NCBI GenBank assembly: GCA_024400875.1
Contig: JAKSMB010000003.1
Span: forward strand, 19,381-83,380
Source of the DNA: Bacteroidales bacterium
GTDB lineage: Bacteria > Bacteroidota > Bacteroidia > Bacteroidales > WCHB1-69
Length of the DNA: 64,000 nt
Reading direction: 5' to 3'
Shown here: piece after piece, positions 32,099 through 41,395 of the stretch
Layout of the letters: each line of letters opens with the position of its first letter
Position numbering within the stretch: position 1 is the stretch's first letter
Notes under the pieces: model-generated
The model's input: the letters and a program-made list of their open reading frames with translations, nothing else
What the model was told of the DNA's origin: nothing
Databases searched by the model: none
Program-made: the position numbers and the translations under genes

Positions 32099-33010
32099 AT
32101 GGTTGATACCATCAATTTCGGGTCCTTTAAGTGGCACCATATCAACAATCCAACTGTAGAAGATTTAGATTTTCTGCGCGATAACTTCCATTTCCACCCC
32201 TTGGATATCGACGACTGTTCCAGTTTTGTGCAGCGTCCTAAGATTGACGAATACGACGACTACTATTTCCTAGTCCTTCATTTTCCATTGATGGAAAAAC
32301 GTACCCAACTCGTAAAAACCGAGGAGACGAAGGTCTTCTGGGGACAGGATTATTTGATCACGGTGGGTAACTCTCATTACGTAGTTCAGGATCTTTTTGA
32401 CTATACAAAGTTGCATCCGGAACCGGAAGATGAGGACGACATCTGGGGTACCAGCGACGCGATTCTTTATCACATCCTATATCGTATGATGAAGGAAACC
32501 TTCCTCTTGGTAGAACGAATGGGTACGGAGCTCGACTTTATCAACCGCGAGCTTTTCTCCAGCAAGTCGGAGAAGATCATTGAACAGATCTCCCGCTTCC
32601 GTAAGAATATCATCCAAATGAATACTATGTTCCGCCCGCAATTGCGACTCTTCAACAAGTTCGAATCGGGTGAAATCAAGGGCTTTGCCGATGAAATGGA
32701 AGAATACTGGGGTAATATCCTCGACTTTTACCAAAAGATGTGGGATATGATCGACGACTACGGCGAATTGGTGGATGGTCTGTCTAATACGTTCGATTCG
32801 TTGCAGACCAACAAGACCAACGAGATTATGCGTATGCTCACCATCATATCTACCATTGTACTTCCGTTGACCTTCATCAGCGGTCTCTATGGTATGAATG
32901 TAGGCTTGCCCTTCGCCGATTCTCCACACGCCTTCCTGATCGTAATGCTGCTGTGTGTGCTGATTACGGTGGTGTTGGTCCTCTTTTTTATCAAGAAACA
33001 TTGGTTGTAA
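32099..33010 (+). CDS. corA: CorA-family magnesium transporter
   Basis: A 303-residue CorA-type channel. The N-terminal cytoplasmic funnel (1-235) is rich in Asp and Glu, and the C-terminus has two membrane helices (about 240-262 and 276-298) joined after the selectivity motif YGMNVG. The usual function is magnesium uptake; cobalt, nickel or zinc transport is possible in relatives. It opens a run with the retropepsin-like gene 2 bp later and ruvC. Confidence 0.94.
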   Translation: MVDTINFGSFKWHHINNPTVEDLDFLRDNFHFHPLDIDDCSSFVQRPKIDEYDDYYFLVLHFPLMEKRTQLVKTEETKVFWGQDYLITVGNSHYVVQDLFDYTKLHPEPEDEDDIWGTSDAILYHILYRMMKETFLLVERMGTELDFINRELFSSKSEKIIEQISRFRKNIIQMNTMFRPQLRLFNKFESGEIKGFADEMEEYWGNILDFYQKMWDMIDDYGELVDGLSNTFDSLQTNKTNEIMRMLTIISTIVLPLTFISGLYGMNVGLPFADSPHAFLIVMLLCVLITVVLVLFFIKKHWL

Positions 33011-33012
33011 GT

Positions 33013-33444
33013 ATGGTACGATATAAAGCAAAATTGAATATCGTTGAACTTGAACCTGGGGATTACCATACCCTGGTGAAAGGTTCCGTGGCTGGCGAAA
33101 AGATTCGTATCGTTCTGGATACTGGCGCTTCCCATAGTTGTGTGGACTCAACCTTCGTGCGTGAGCATTTTCCAGATCTTGTTACCGCTGAGCACGAGGG
33201 CGTTACCGCTGGCATAGGTGGCGACGACTTTGAAGTGCGTATCGCCGATATGCACGATTTTAAGTTGGGACGTTTTCACTTGGATTTCTTCCAGAACATG
33301 GCCTTGATCGACTTTTCATACATCAATGTTGCCTACCAACGTCTTCATAAAAAACCTATCCAGATGATCTTGGGTAACGATTTCTTCGTACGCCATAAGG
33401 CTGTTATTGATTACAGCAATAATGTGCTCTGTTTTGAAAAATAG
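33013..33444 (+). CDS. Retropepsin-like aspartic protease family protein
   Basis: A 143-residue single-domain protein with the aspartic protease active-site motif VLDTGASHS (Asp36) and a second hydrophobic-Gly element ILGNDFF (about 119-125). It has one lobe only, so it should act as a homodimer like retroviral protease. No signal peptide is visible, hence cytosolic. I placed the start at the ATG 2 bp after the corA stop. The substrate is unknown; its place between corA and ruvC gives no clue. Confidence 0.82.
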   Translation: MVRYKAKLNIVELEPGDYHTLVKGSVAGEKIRIVLDTGASHSCVDSTFVREHFPDLVTAEHEGVTAGIGGDDFEVRIADMHDFKLGRFHLDFFQNMALIDFSYINVAYQRLHKKPIQMILGNDFFVRHKAVIDYSNNVLCFEK

Positions 33445-33446
33445 TT

Positions 33447-34010
33447 ATGGATCAGGTTAGTTGCAAGATATTAGGCGTTGACCCCGGCACGAATGTGATG
33501 GGCTACTCTATCCTCAATACGCATCTCAATAAGTCGGAAGTTGAGGTGATTAGCGTTATACAAATGAAGAAATTGGAGGATCATTACGCCAAATTGAAGT
33601 TCATCTTTGAAAAGATTACGGCTTTGGTGGAGCAATACAAACCGGATGTTCTGGCCATTGAAGCTCCTTTCTATGGCAAGAATGTGCAGTCGATGCTGAA
33701 GTTGGGACGTGCGCAGGGCGTGGTGATCGCCGTATGCCTACACGCAGGTATGCAGGTGTTTGAGTATGAACCCCGAAAGATCAAGCAGTCTATTACGGGA
33801 AATGGTAATGCGGCCAAAGAACAGGTGGCAGCAATGCTTTGCCATATGTATCCGCTGAAGGATAAAATAGAGTACCTCGATGCCACGGATGCCTTGGCAG
33901 CTGCCGTTTGTCATCATCTTCAAAATCGTGTTACTTTGGGCGGCGGACAGAAGTTCTCCGACTGGAAGTCGTTCATTGCCAATAATGAAAACCGTATTGT
34001 GAAGAAATAA
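33447..34010 (+). CDS. ruvC: Holliday junction resolvase RuvC
   Basis: RuvC cuts Holliday junctions during recombination. The 187-residue protein has the RNase H-like acidic residues in ILGVDPGTNVMGY (Asp12), AIEAPFYGKNVQS (Glu) and the C-terminal DATDALAAAVCHH. ruvA and ruvB are not here. It starts 2 bp after the retropepsin-like gene and ends one base before the next ATG. Confidence 0.97.
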   Translation: MDQVSCKILGVDPGTNVMGYSILNTHLNKSEVEVISVIQMKKLEDHYAKLKFIFEKITALVEQYKPDVLAIEAPFYGKNVQSMLKLGRAQGVVIAVCLHAGMQVFEYEPRKIKQSITGNGNAAKEQVAAMLCHMYPLKDKIEYLDATDALAAAVCHHLQNRVTLGGGQKFSDWKSFIANNENRIVKK

Positions 34011-34011
34011 T

Positions 34012-34611
34012 ATGCTGCGCGACGTTCTCCGATATTTAGGCTATCCATCGAACATTGAACCAGATGATGAGGTTCGGAATCAGATTCAACAAGCCTTGCA
34101 GGAAGTGGCGGCGTGCTCCCAGTTCAACTATCGTTACGCCCAATATCGGGACGCTTTTGATTTTATGCACCACGAAGGATATCAGCAATACCTGTCAGGG
34201 GCTGAATCGTTCTTGTTGTGTGCCACAACCTTAGGGACGAGTGTGGACCGTCAGCTGAAGCGTTGGCAGGTTCGCGATATGCGCTATGCCGTCATCTTTG
34301 ATGCCGCGGCCTCTGTCTATTTGGAGCACCAGGCCGATGATTTTGAAAAGCACTTGCCTTTCGAGCAACTCGGCTTCCGCTTTTGTCCGGGCTATGGCAA
34401 CACGCCGCTGGAGGATAATCGTATCATCGCCGAGCAGTTGAAGGCGCAAACGATCGGTATTACCTTCTTGGACTCTGGCCTGATGGTGCCAATGAAATCG
34501 ATGGTTGGCTTGATACGGGTAGGTGGAAACGTGAAAAAGACTTGCGACAACTGCGTTGCCTTGCAGCGATGCGCTTTCCGCAAACGCGGCGAACGATGCT
34601 ATAGCGAATAA
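34012..34611 (+). CDS. Methionine synthase reactivation-domain protein
   Basis: A 199-residue protein resembling the C-terminal AdoMet-binding reactivation domain of MetH. It has LGFRFCPGYGNTPLEDN, matching the RxxPGYG AdoMet motif, followed by GLMVPMKSMVG. The end adds a cysteine cluster, TCDNCVALQRC and GERC, as in stand-alone activation proteins. It should remethylate inactive cob(II)alamin bound to the truncated MetH encoded just downstream. The metH gene has its own promoter, 65 bp away. Confidence 0.87.
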   Translation: MLRDVLRYLGYPSNIEPDDEVRNQIQQALQEVAACSQFNYRYAQYRDAFDFMHHEGYQQYLSGAESFLLCATTLGTSVDRQLKRWQVRDMRYAVIFDAAASVYLEHQADDFEKHLPFEQLGFRFCPGYGNTPLEDNRIIAEQLKAQTIGITFLDSGLMVPMKSMVGLIRVGGNVKKTCDNCVALQRCAFRKRGERCYSE

Positions 34612-34626
34612 TTCACTAAAAAGCAT

Positions 34627-34634
34627 TATCTTTG
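34627..34634 (+). promoter_or_regulatory. -7 box of metH
   Basis: TATCTTTG followed by C lies 42 bp before the metH ATG. No cobalamin riboswitch fits in this short leader. Confidence 0.7.
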
Positions 34635-34675
34635 CACGCTTTATTGTGTAACCAATTTCAATTCATATATTTTTT

Positions 34676-37027
34676 ATGCTGAATAAATTAGGAAAAGAAG
34701 TTATGATCTTCGACGGCGCCTTTGGTACCGAACTCGAGAAAAGAGGCATTATGTCTAAAATGCCGGAAATGTTGAATATCACGGCTGCCGACCAGATTGC
34801 AGATATTCATAAAAACTATATTGATGCAGGCTGTGACTTTATCACAACCAACACGTTTGGAGCAAACCGCTTCAAAATGCCGAACGAGGATCGTAAGATG
34901 GTGATAGAAAGCGCTATTGAACTGGCTAAACGTTACCGCACTTCCCAATATGTGATGATGGATATCGGTCCGCTTGGCAAAATGTTGGCCCCGCTGGGCG
35001 AACTTGCTTTCGATGACGCCTATGAGGCTTTCAAGGAGATGGTGGTTAATGCCCGCGACCTGGTGGATGGCTTTATCCTCGAAACGTTCTCTGACTTGTA
35101 TGAATTGAAATGTGCACTGTTGGCCGTTAAGGAAAACTGCGATAAGCCCGTGTTTACTACGATGACTTTCGACACTACGGGACACACTTTGACGGGCACT
35201 TCTCCTCGTATCTTTGCGGAATTGATGTCTAATATGGGAGCGGATGCCATTGGTGTGAACTGTTCTCTCGGCCCCAAAGATTTGAAACCGATCATCGATG
35301 AGTTGTTGATGTATTGCGACAAGCCGGTGATTGTACAACCCAACCGCGGTATTCCTACCGTTCGTTGCGGTAGAGCTTTGTACAGTCTTACTACCGAAGA
35401 TTTTGCAAGTGCAATGGATGAATTCCGCAAGGCCGGTGTGGCAGTCTTAGGAGGTTGCTGCGGTACCAATCCGGAGTTTATTCACGCCGTGGCTCAGCAC
35501 AAGGGCGAACCTGTTCCGGCACGTCAGGTGAAGAAAGAGACGCTCATCGCCTCTGCAACACAATATGTGACCTTCGATCGCGTACAGATTTGTGGCGAAC
35601 GTATCAACCCAACCGGGAAAAAGAAACTCAAAGAGGCCATTATCAATGGCGATTTCGATTATATCATCAAAGAGGCTATCAAGCAGGAAGAAGCTGGCGC
35701 CACGATTCTCGATGTGAATATGGGCGTGCCCAAAACCGACGACGTGGCCAATATGCGTGCTGCAGTTGTGAAACTCAATGAGATTACCAACCTGCCACTT
35801 CAGATCGACTCTTCCAATGTTCAAGCCATTGAGGCGGGTTGTCGCTACTATAATGGTATTCCATTGATCAACTCCGTAAATGGTAATGATGATAATATGG
35901 CTGCCATCTTCCCAATAGCACAACGTTATGGCGCGGTGGTTTTGGGACTGGCAATGGACGATAATGGCATCCCCCAAACGGCAGAAGAGCGTGTGGCTAT
36001 TGCGGAACGTATTCTGCAAGGCGCTGAAAAACACGGTGTCGCACGCCATCGTATGATGATGGATACGCTGACGCTGACGTGCAGTGCGCAGCAACCTCTC
36101 GTGAAGGAAACCTTGCGTGCTTTGCGTCTGGTTTCGGAACGTTGGGGTTTGAAGACCGCATTGGGTGTCTCCAATGTTAGCTTCGGTATGCCAAACCGTG
36201 AGCTAATCAATAGCACGTTCTTGGCGATGGCCCTCGAAAATGGTCTATCGATGCCTATCATCAACCCGTGTAATGCGATGATGCTGAACACGATCCTGTC
36301 GTATAATGCGCTTAAGGGAGAAACCAGCGACTTGGATGCTTTTGTGAACCGTTCGGTGGCACAAGAGGCCGTTGCAACAGCAACTGCTACTACCACGGAC
36401 GCTGCCGCCGCTCCATCGCTTCAAAATGCCGTACGTAGAGGCCTCAAGGAGGAGAGTGCCGCACTCACGAAGGAGGCGCTGCAAACACAGGCTCCTATGA
36501 CCATTATTAATGAGATCCTCATCCCAACGCTGAATGCCGTTGGCTCCGACTTTGAGAAGCAAAAGATATTCTTGCCACAGCTGATCTCCGCGTCAGAAGC
36601 TTGCAAGGTGGCTTTCGATATCTTGAAATCAGAACTGAAATTGGATGCGGGCACCCAAAAGGGTACCGTAGTGCTTGCTACCGTGAAAGGCGACGTACAC
36701 GACATCGGTAAGAATATCGTAAAGGTGATCTTTGAGTCTTATGGCTATAAGGTGATCGATTTAGGTAAAGATACTCCGAAGGAAACCATCTTGGAGGCCT
36801 TCCACAAATATAACCCGGACATTATCGGTTTGAGTGCGCTGATGACGACCACTGTGCTCTCGATGGAGGAAACGATCAACTATCTGAAAGAACAAGGCGT
36901 TACGGCTCCAATATACGTGGGCGGCGCAGTGCTTAACCAAGGACTGGCTGATGAGATTCGCGCGGATGCCTATACGAAGGATGCATTGGAATTTGTGGAA
37001 ACGGTGGAACGAAAAACTGTCCGCTAA
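34676..37027 (+). CDS. metH: B12-dependent methionine synthase lacking the reactivation domain
   Basis: MetH methylates homocysteine from methyltetrahydrofolate through cobalamin. The 783 residues comprise the homocysteine domain (about 1-290, zinc cysteines in GVNCSLG and LGGCCG), the pterin domain (about 300-550, GERINPTGKKK), a low-complexity Ala/Thr linker (about 560-580), the four-helix cap and the cobalamin domain with the axial His in DVHDIGKN. The usual fourth domain, about 330 residues, is absent; the upstream gene supplies it in trans. Confidence 0.95.
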   Translation: MLNKLGKEVMIFDGAFGTELEKRGIMSKMPEMLNITAADQIADIHKNYIDAGCDFITTNTFGANRFKMPNEDRKMVIESAIELAKRYRTSQYVMMDIGPLGKMLAPLGELAFDDAYEAFKEMVVNARDLVDGFILETFSDLYELKCALLAVKENCDKPVFTTMTFDTTGHTLTGTSPRIFAELMSNMGADAIGVNCSLGPKDLKPIIDELLMYCDKPVIVQPNRGIPTVRCGRALYSLTTEDFASAMDEFRKAGVAVLGGCCGTNPEFIHAVAQHKGEPVPARQVKKETLIASATQYVTFDRVQICGERINPTGKKKLKEAIINGDFDYIIKEAIKQEEAGATILDVNMGVPKTDDVANMRAAVVKLNEITNLPLQIDSSNVQAIEAGCRYYNGIPLINSVNGNDDNMAAIFPIAQRYGAVVLGLAMDDNGIPQTAEERVAIAERILQGAEKHGVARHRMMMDTLTLTCSAQQPLVKETLRALRLVSERWGLKTALGVSNVSFGMPNRELINSTFLAMALENGLSMPIINPCNAMMLNTILSYNALKGETSDLDAFVNRSVAQEAVATATATTTDAAAAPSLQNAVRRGLKEESAALTKEALQTQAPMTIINEILIPTLNAVGSDFEKQKIFLPQLISASEACKVAFDILKSELKLDAGTQKGTVVLATVKGDVHDIGKNIVKVIFESYGYKVIDLGKDTPKETILEAFHKYNPDIIGLSALMTTTVLSMEETINYLKEQGVTAPIYVGGAVLNQGLADEIRADAYTKDALEFVETVERKTVR

Positions 37028-37065
37028 ACACGTTCTATTTTTATTAGAAAAGAGATAAATAGATA

Positions 37066-37108
37066 GAAAAAGGGGAGTTGACTTGGAAACGGGTTAACTC
37101 CTTTTTTT
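37066..37108. terminator. Terminator between metH and histidine kinase genes
   Basis: GGAGTTGAC (37074-37082) pairs with GTTAACTCC (37093-37101) with one G-T pair, followed by T7 for metH and A-rich DNA on the other side. The stop codon of the kinase gene (37094-37096) is inside the right arm. Confidence 0.82.
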
Positions 37109-38602
37109 CAACTGAATACGCATTGTCGTACCTTGGTCGATGACGGAAGACTTGACAAACAACTTGCCTTTGTGATATTCGTTGATGATGCGCTTGGCGA
37201 GGGTTAGACCTAAACCCCAACCGCGACTTTTAGAGGTGTAGCCGGCGTAGAAGATACGCTTGTGCATCTTGGCAGGAATGCCCTTGCCAGTGTCGGTGAT
37301 GTCGATGTTGACGTGCTTCTTATCTTCCTCAATATCAATGGTGATATGACCTTTGCCATTCATCGCGTCCACGGAGTTCTTGCAGAGGTTCTCTATTACC
37401 CATTCAAAGAGATAGCGGTTGATCGGCATTTCCAAGGTTTCTTTGCTCGGCTTGTTGAAGGTGATGCTGACCATCGAAGAGATTCGTGATTGAAGATATT
37501 GCGTAAACTCTTCAATGACAGATATGAGGTCGGTGTTTTCCAATACTGGAGCAGAACCGATCTTGGAAAAACGCTGGGCGATGGTTTCCAATCGTTTTAC
37601 GTCTTTTCCAATCTCCGTTGGTACCGATTGATCTACGTCCATCTCTTTCAGCAACTCAGTCCAGGCCATCAGCGAGGATATCGGTGTCCCCAATTGATGG
37701 GCCGTTTCTTTCGACATACCCACCCATACGCGGTTCTGTTCGAATCTGCGAGATACACTGAACAGCAGGTAGGCAATGACGATGAATATGATGACAAAGC
37801 CGAGCTCTATGATAGGGAACCAACGCAACTTGGTGAGCACGGTGGATTCTTCGTAGAAAACATAACATACGCCTTTCCCAAGGATGTCTATTTTGATGGG
37901 CTTATTGCTGCCTTTCATCTTCTCCAGACGTTGTGCCAAAAGAAGAGGATTTGCGGCAGTAGTGGAGTCTATGTTGCCCATATCTAATACCTTGGATTTT
38001 GTACTGTCGGTGATGATGACGGGTACGGAAGCCGAGTTGATAACGGTCTCTTGGAAGAAGGATTGCACTAAATTGTCGATGACAATGTGTAGATCGCTAT
38101 AGGCGGGTGATTCCTGGTAATAGACCGTCAGGTAACGATTGGCATAATAGGGGAGCGTGATGTCGTTGTAGAGACCTAACTCATCACCCATATCCTTGAC
38201 ATTCTTTAAGTTGGCGATACTATCGGGAACGTTGATGGATGCATCAATGTTCCCATTGTGGGTGGTGATGATCAATGGGACGGTCTTGTTGGAGGAGACA
38301 ATCTCTTGATAGAAGGTTAGATCTTCGTCTAATGGAGCCTCGATGATGCGCTTGATGGCGGTCGCCAAGATCTTGGCGTGGTTGTCTTCTTCCAGTTTGA
38401 TGGAGTTGAAGAAGTCTTCGGTTTCATTAACAATTTGTGCCTTGTAGGATATGGCATTCGCCCAGATTTCCACACGTTTGCGTTCCTCCTGAGCGATGTT
38501 GTTGATGAGCTTGTTGGAGTAGATGATAATCACTACAAAGACGATGGCTGCTGTAGCAAATAGCAGCCATTTCCAATGGGCCTGATGTAGTGACTCTTTC
38601 AT
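37094..38602 (-). CDS. Sensor histidine kinase, orphan
   Basis: About 502 residues. A membrane helix (about 11-32), a periplasmic sensor region (about 33-245), a second helix (about 246-266), then HisKA with the phosphorylated His in KETAHQLGTPISSL and a HATPase domain with ENLCKNSVDAM, TDTGKGIP and GWGLGLTLAKRI. No HAMP is obvious. No response regulator gene is next to it. I chose the ATG at 38602 because it is 4 bases after the moxR stop; an earlier in-frame start would overlap moxR. Confidence 0.9.
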   Translation of the reverse strand: MKESLHQAHWKWLLFATAAIVFVVIIIYSNKLINNIAQEERKRVEIWANAISYKAQIVNETEDFFNSIKLEEDNHAKILATAIKRIIEAPLDEDLTFYQEIVSSNKTVPLIITTHNGNIDASINVPDSIANLKNVKDMGDELGLYNDITLPYYANRYLTVYYQESPAYSDLHIVIDNLVQSFFQETVINSASVPVIITDSTKSKVLDMGNIDSTTAANPLLLAQRLEKMKGSNKPIKIDILGKGVCYVFYEESTVLTKLRWFPIIELGFVIIFIVIAYLLFSVSRRFEQNRVWVGMSKETAHQLGTPISSLMAWTELLKEMDVDQSVPTEIGKDVKRLETIAQRFSKIGSAPVLENTDLISVIEEFTQYLQSRISSMVSITFNKPSKETLEMPINRYLFEWVIENLCKNSVDAMNGKGHITIDIEEDKKHVNIDITDTGKGIPAKMHKRIFYAGYTSKSRGWGLGLTLAKRIINEYHKGKLFVKSSVIDQGTTMRIQLKKRS

Positions 38603-38606
38603 TGCT

Positions 38607-39587
38607 TTATTCGGCAGCTGCAAGCAACTTGTCAATGATCTGTTCGATGGTTATGCCTTCTGCTTCAGCCTTGTAGTTCTTGATGATTCTGTGACGGAGG
38701 ATGTTGTAAGCTACTGCCTTCACATCTTCAATGTCCGGAGAATATTTGCCACCGAGAACTGCGTGTGTTCTGGCACCGATAATCAAGAATTGAGAAGCAC
38801 GTGGACCTGCACCCCAAGAGAGGTAGTCGTTAGCCCATTGATGTGCGGTGGCTGTGCCTGGACGTGTGAGCGTAGCCAATTTGACAGCGTATCTATATAC
38901 GTTTTCTGGTACAGGAATCTTTTGCAGAAGCTTCTGGTAGAAGACGATATCGTCAACGTTCAAAACGCGCTTAGGCTCTTGCATCTGACCGTGAATGGTA
39001 CTTTTTACGATCTGAACCTCTTCATCCATTGTTGGATAGTCCAATTGGATGTTGAACATAAAACGGTCTTGTTGTGCCTCTGGCAATGGATAAGTACCCT
39101 CTTGTTCGATTGGGTTCTGGGTGGCCAATACGAAAAATGGATCTGGCAACGCGTAGGTTGTACCGTTCATACTGACAGAACGTTCCTGCATGGCTTCCAA
39201 CAAAGCGGATTGCGTTTTCGGCGGCGTACGGTTGATCTCATCGGCCAAGACAATGTTGGCGAAAATAGGACCCTTTACAAATTTGAAGTTACGACTGTCA
39301 TCCAAAATTTCAGCACCCATAATGTCGGATGGCATCAAGTCGGGCGTGAACTGAATACGGTTGTAACTCATATCCACAGCCTTTGCAATTGTGGTGATCA
39401 TCAAGGTCTTAGCAAGACCAGGAACACCAATCAGCAGGGCGTGGCTGCGACTGAACATGGCCATTAAGATGTTTTTTACAACGTCGTCTTGGCCAACAAT
39501 AACTTTTGCGATTTCTTGTTTGAGTTCTTTGTATTTATCAACGAAGGCCTCAATAGCTTCTACGTCAGTTTTAGTGTTTAAGTCCAT
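38607..39587 (-). CDS. MoxR-family AAA+ ATPase
   Basis: A 326-residue AAA+ protein with Walker A LIGVPGLAKT, DLMPSDIMGAEIL, Walker B NIVLADEINRTPPKTQSALL (20 residues) and ATQNPIEQEGTYPLPEAQ, all MoxR hallmarks. MoxR proteins act as chaperones that help assemble metalloenzymes or VWA-domain complexes. No VWA or DUF58 gene is adjacent. The ATG at 39587 was preferred because an earlier one overlaps the surA stop. It lies between the SurA-like gene (11 bp) and the kinase gene (4 bp). Confidence 0.92.
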   Translation of the reverse strand: MDLNTKTDVEAIEAFVDKYKELKQEIAKVIVGQDDVVKNILMAMFSRSHALLIGVPGLAKTLMITTIAKAVDMSYNRIQFTPDLMPSDIMGAEILDDSRNFKFVKGPIFANIVLADEINRTPPKTQSALLEAMQERSVSMNGTTYALPDPFFVLATQNPIEQEGTYPLPEAQQDRFMFNIQLDYPTMDEEVQIVKSTIHGQMQEPKRVLNVDDIVFYQKLLQKIPVPENVYRYAVKLATLTRPGTATAHQWANDYLSWGAGPRASQFLIIGARTHAVLGGKYSPDIEDVKAVAYNILRHRIIKNYKAEAEGITIEQIIDKLLAAAE

Positions 39588-39598
39588 TCTATATTGGT

Positions 39599-40945
39599 TT
39601 ATGGAATCTGCCATTTCGTAACGAAATCACAGTCCCGATATTGTTCATTTAATTTAATACTGGTAACTTTTACTTTATCCACAACCCATTTTTGCATGGC
39701 GTTGTATTTCTTTTCTTCCAAGGCAGCATTCTTGATCAGGTCGTAGTCTTCGGCAATATTGGCTTTGTGCTCAACAACCTTTTCTTTCATATAGAGAAGA
39801 CGATAAGCCATAACACCATCCTCGTTTACGTAAGGTATACATTCGGAATATTCGCCAGGGATGAGCTTGTTCAATGTCATATAGGTGGTCTCATCCAAAG
39901 ACTGCTTATCAAAGCTGTTGGAGTTGGTGTATGGATTTACGGCTAAACCACCATTGGCTTTGGATGGACCTTCGGAGAAACGTTTAGCTGCTTCGGCAAT
40001 GTCTAATTTCTCATCCAGGATGATGGCGCGTACGCTGTCAAGATAGGTGATGGCTTTAACTTGTTCATCAGTAGATGGTTTAGGTTGGATGAGGATGTGC
40101 GCTACACGTATGGCTTCACCCTTGCGCTCAATCATCTGTATGATGTGATAGCCAGCTTGCGTCTTCACCACCTGGGAGACTTCTCCAGTTTTCAAGTTGA
40201 AAGCTGCGGCCTCAAATTCTGGATAAAGCGTGCCGCGCTCCTGAAATCCTAAGTCGCCACCCTTGGAAGCACTACCTGGATCATCGGAGTACAAACGTGC
40301 CAGTACAGATATCTTTTCACCACGAAGAATACGTTCGCGATATTCGTTCAATCGCGCCTTCACTTCCTCGATCTCGGTTTCGCTAACGGGTGGTATCTTA
40401 ACGACTTCACCAAATTGATAGGAGGTGGGAACGGTTGGCATACTGTCGGCCGACATTCGATTGGCGAATTGTTTTACCTCGGATGGGGTGATGGTAATCT
40501 TGTCGGTAATCTTGGATTGAACACGGTCGGTGAGCGCCTGCTCGTACATCATCTCCTTCATCTCCCTCTTGATCTGAGACATAGGTTTGTGGAAATAATT
40601 CTCAATGTATTTCTCGTCACCGCCCACTTGCTGCAGAAAGTAGGAGATTCTGGCATTTACCATATAATCCACCTCTTCGTCTGAAATCTCAATACTGTCG
40701 ATCTGTGCCTGGTTGACCATAAGCTTATTATACATCAGAGTCTCAAGAACGTAGCAACGTGTCTCGAAAGGGTCTTCTACCGTCCGGAATTGACCGGTGT
40801 AGTCAATGTAGTGCTTCTCCAAGTCGGATTGCATGATGATTTCCTTACCAATGATGGCTACAATGCCGTCGACGGGCACGCCTCCTTGGGAGAAAACCAC
40901 TAAACTGCAGAAGAAAAACAGTATGCTTATGAGATATTTCTTCAT
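39599..40945 (-). CDS. surA: SurA-like periplasmic peptidyl-prolyl isomerase
   Basis: About 448 residues with a signal peptide (1-20, FCSLVVFSQG) and a SurA N-terminal chaperone segment starting VDGIVAIIGKEIIMQSDLE. Two parvulin-like domains follow (about 152-255 and 260-365) with LYSDDPGSASKGGDLGF, AGYHIIQMIERKG and VAHILIQPKPS. It should help fold outer-membrane barrels. The ATG at 40945 is chosen since it begins the signal peptide. It opens a minus-strand run with moxR and the kinase. Confidence 0.93.
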   Translation of the reverse strand: MKKYLISILFFFCSLVVFSQGGVPVDGIVAIIGKEIIMQSDLEKHYIDYTGQFRTVEDPFETRCYVLETLMYNKLMVNQAQIDSIEISDEEVDYMVNARISYFLQQVGGDEKYIENYFHKPMSQIKREMKEMMYEQALTDRVQSKITDKITITPSEVKQFANRMSADSMPTVPTSYQFGEVVKIPPVSETEIEEVKARLNEYRERILRGEKISVLARLYSDDPGSASKGGDLGFQERGTLYPEFEAAAFNLKTGEVSQVVKTQAGYHIIQMIERKGEAIRVAHILIQPKPSTDEQVKAITYLDSVRAIILDEKLDIAEAAKRFSEGPSKANGGLAVNPYTNSNSFDKQSLDETTYMTLNKLIPGEYSECIPYVNEDGVMAYRLLYMKEKVVEHKANIAEDYDLIKNAALEEKKYNAMQKWVVDKVKVTSIKLNEQYRDCDFVTKWQIP

Positions 40946-41040
40946 CGAGATGTCGTTTTTAAGGTGTTTTTTTCTTTCAAAATGCGGTGCGAAAATACAA
41001 AAAAAAGAAGACAACCGCCTTCTTTTTGATGTAAAAACGC

Positions 41041-41060
41041 AATAGTTCCCTTGAACTATT
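41041..41060 (-). terminator. Hairpin at the rpmH stop codon
   Basis: AATAGTTC (41041-41048) and GAACTATT (41053-41060) form an 8-bp stem that contains the rpmH stop (41056-41058), with a short T-run beyond. A moderate terminator. Confidence 0.65.
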
Positions 41061-41214
41061 TTCTACCGAGACTTTCGTCTGATACAGTCAGTTTCTTTCT
41101 GCCTTTAGCTCTACGAGCAGCCAAAACGCGACGACCATTAGCTGTAGACATTCTTTCTCTGAAACCGTGTTTGTTTCTGCGTCTTTCGTTGGAAGGTTGA
41201 TATGTTCTTTTCAT
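41056..41214 (-). CDS. rpmH: 50S ribosomal protein L34
   Basis: A 52-residue, very basic protein beginning [18 protein letters not shown] and carrying [17 protein letters not shown], the L34 pattern. It belongs to the large ribosomal subunit. The usual neighbours rnpA and dnaA are not here; it stands alone between surA and the divergent CAP-like gene. It ends on a hairpin that includes its stop codon. Confidence 0.97.
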   Translation of the reverse strand: MKRTYQPSNERRRNKHGFRERMSTANGRRVLAARRAKGRKKLTVSDESLGRK

Positions 41215-41252
41215 CTTTTTATATGTTTAATTTTAATTCTTTTTTGGGGGCG

Positions 41253-41260
41253 CAAAAATA
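41253..41260 (-). promoter_or_regulatory. -7 box of rpmH
   Basis: CAAAAATA reads TATTTTTG on the minus strand, followed by CGCCCCC, 38 bp before the rpmH ATG. Confidence 0.7.
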
Positions 41261-41395
41261 CAATTTTTTTAATATAAAACACTATCACTAAGTAAAAAAA
41301 ATATAAACCTTAAAAAACTCAAATCATTTCTTTGTCTGCAAACGATTTTTTTTCTATTATTGCTAATCTTTACACTTAGAATAAAATTCAATATT

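Noticed and set aside
34612-34675. Cobalamin riboswitch before metH
   Set aside because: Only about 40 bases separate the -7 box and the ATG, far too short for this RNA, and no B12-box is seen.
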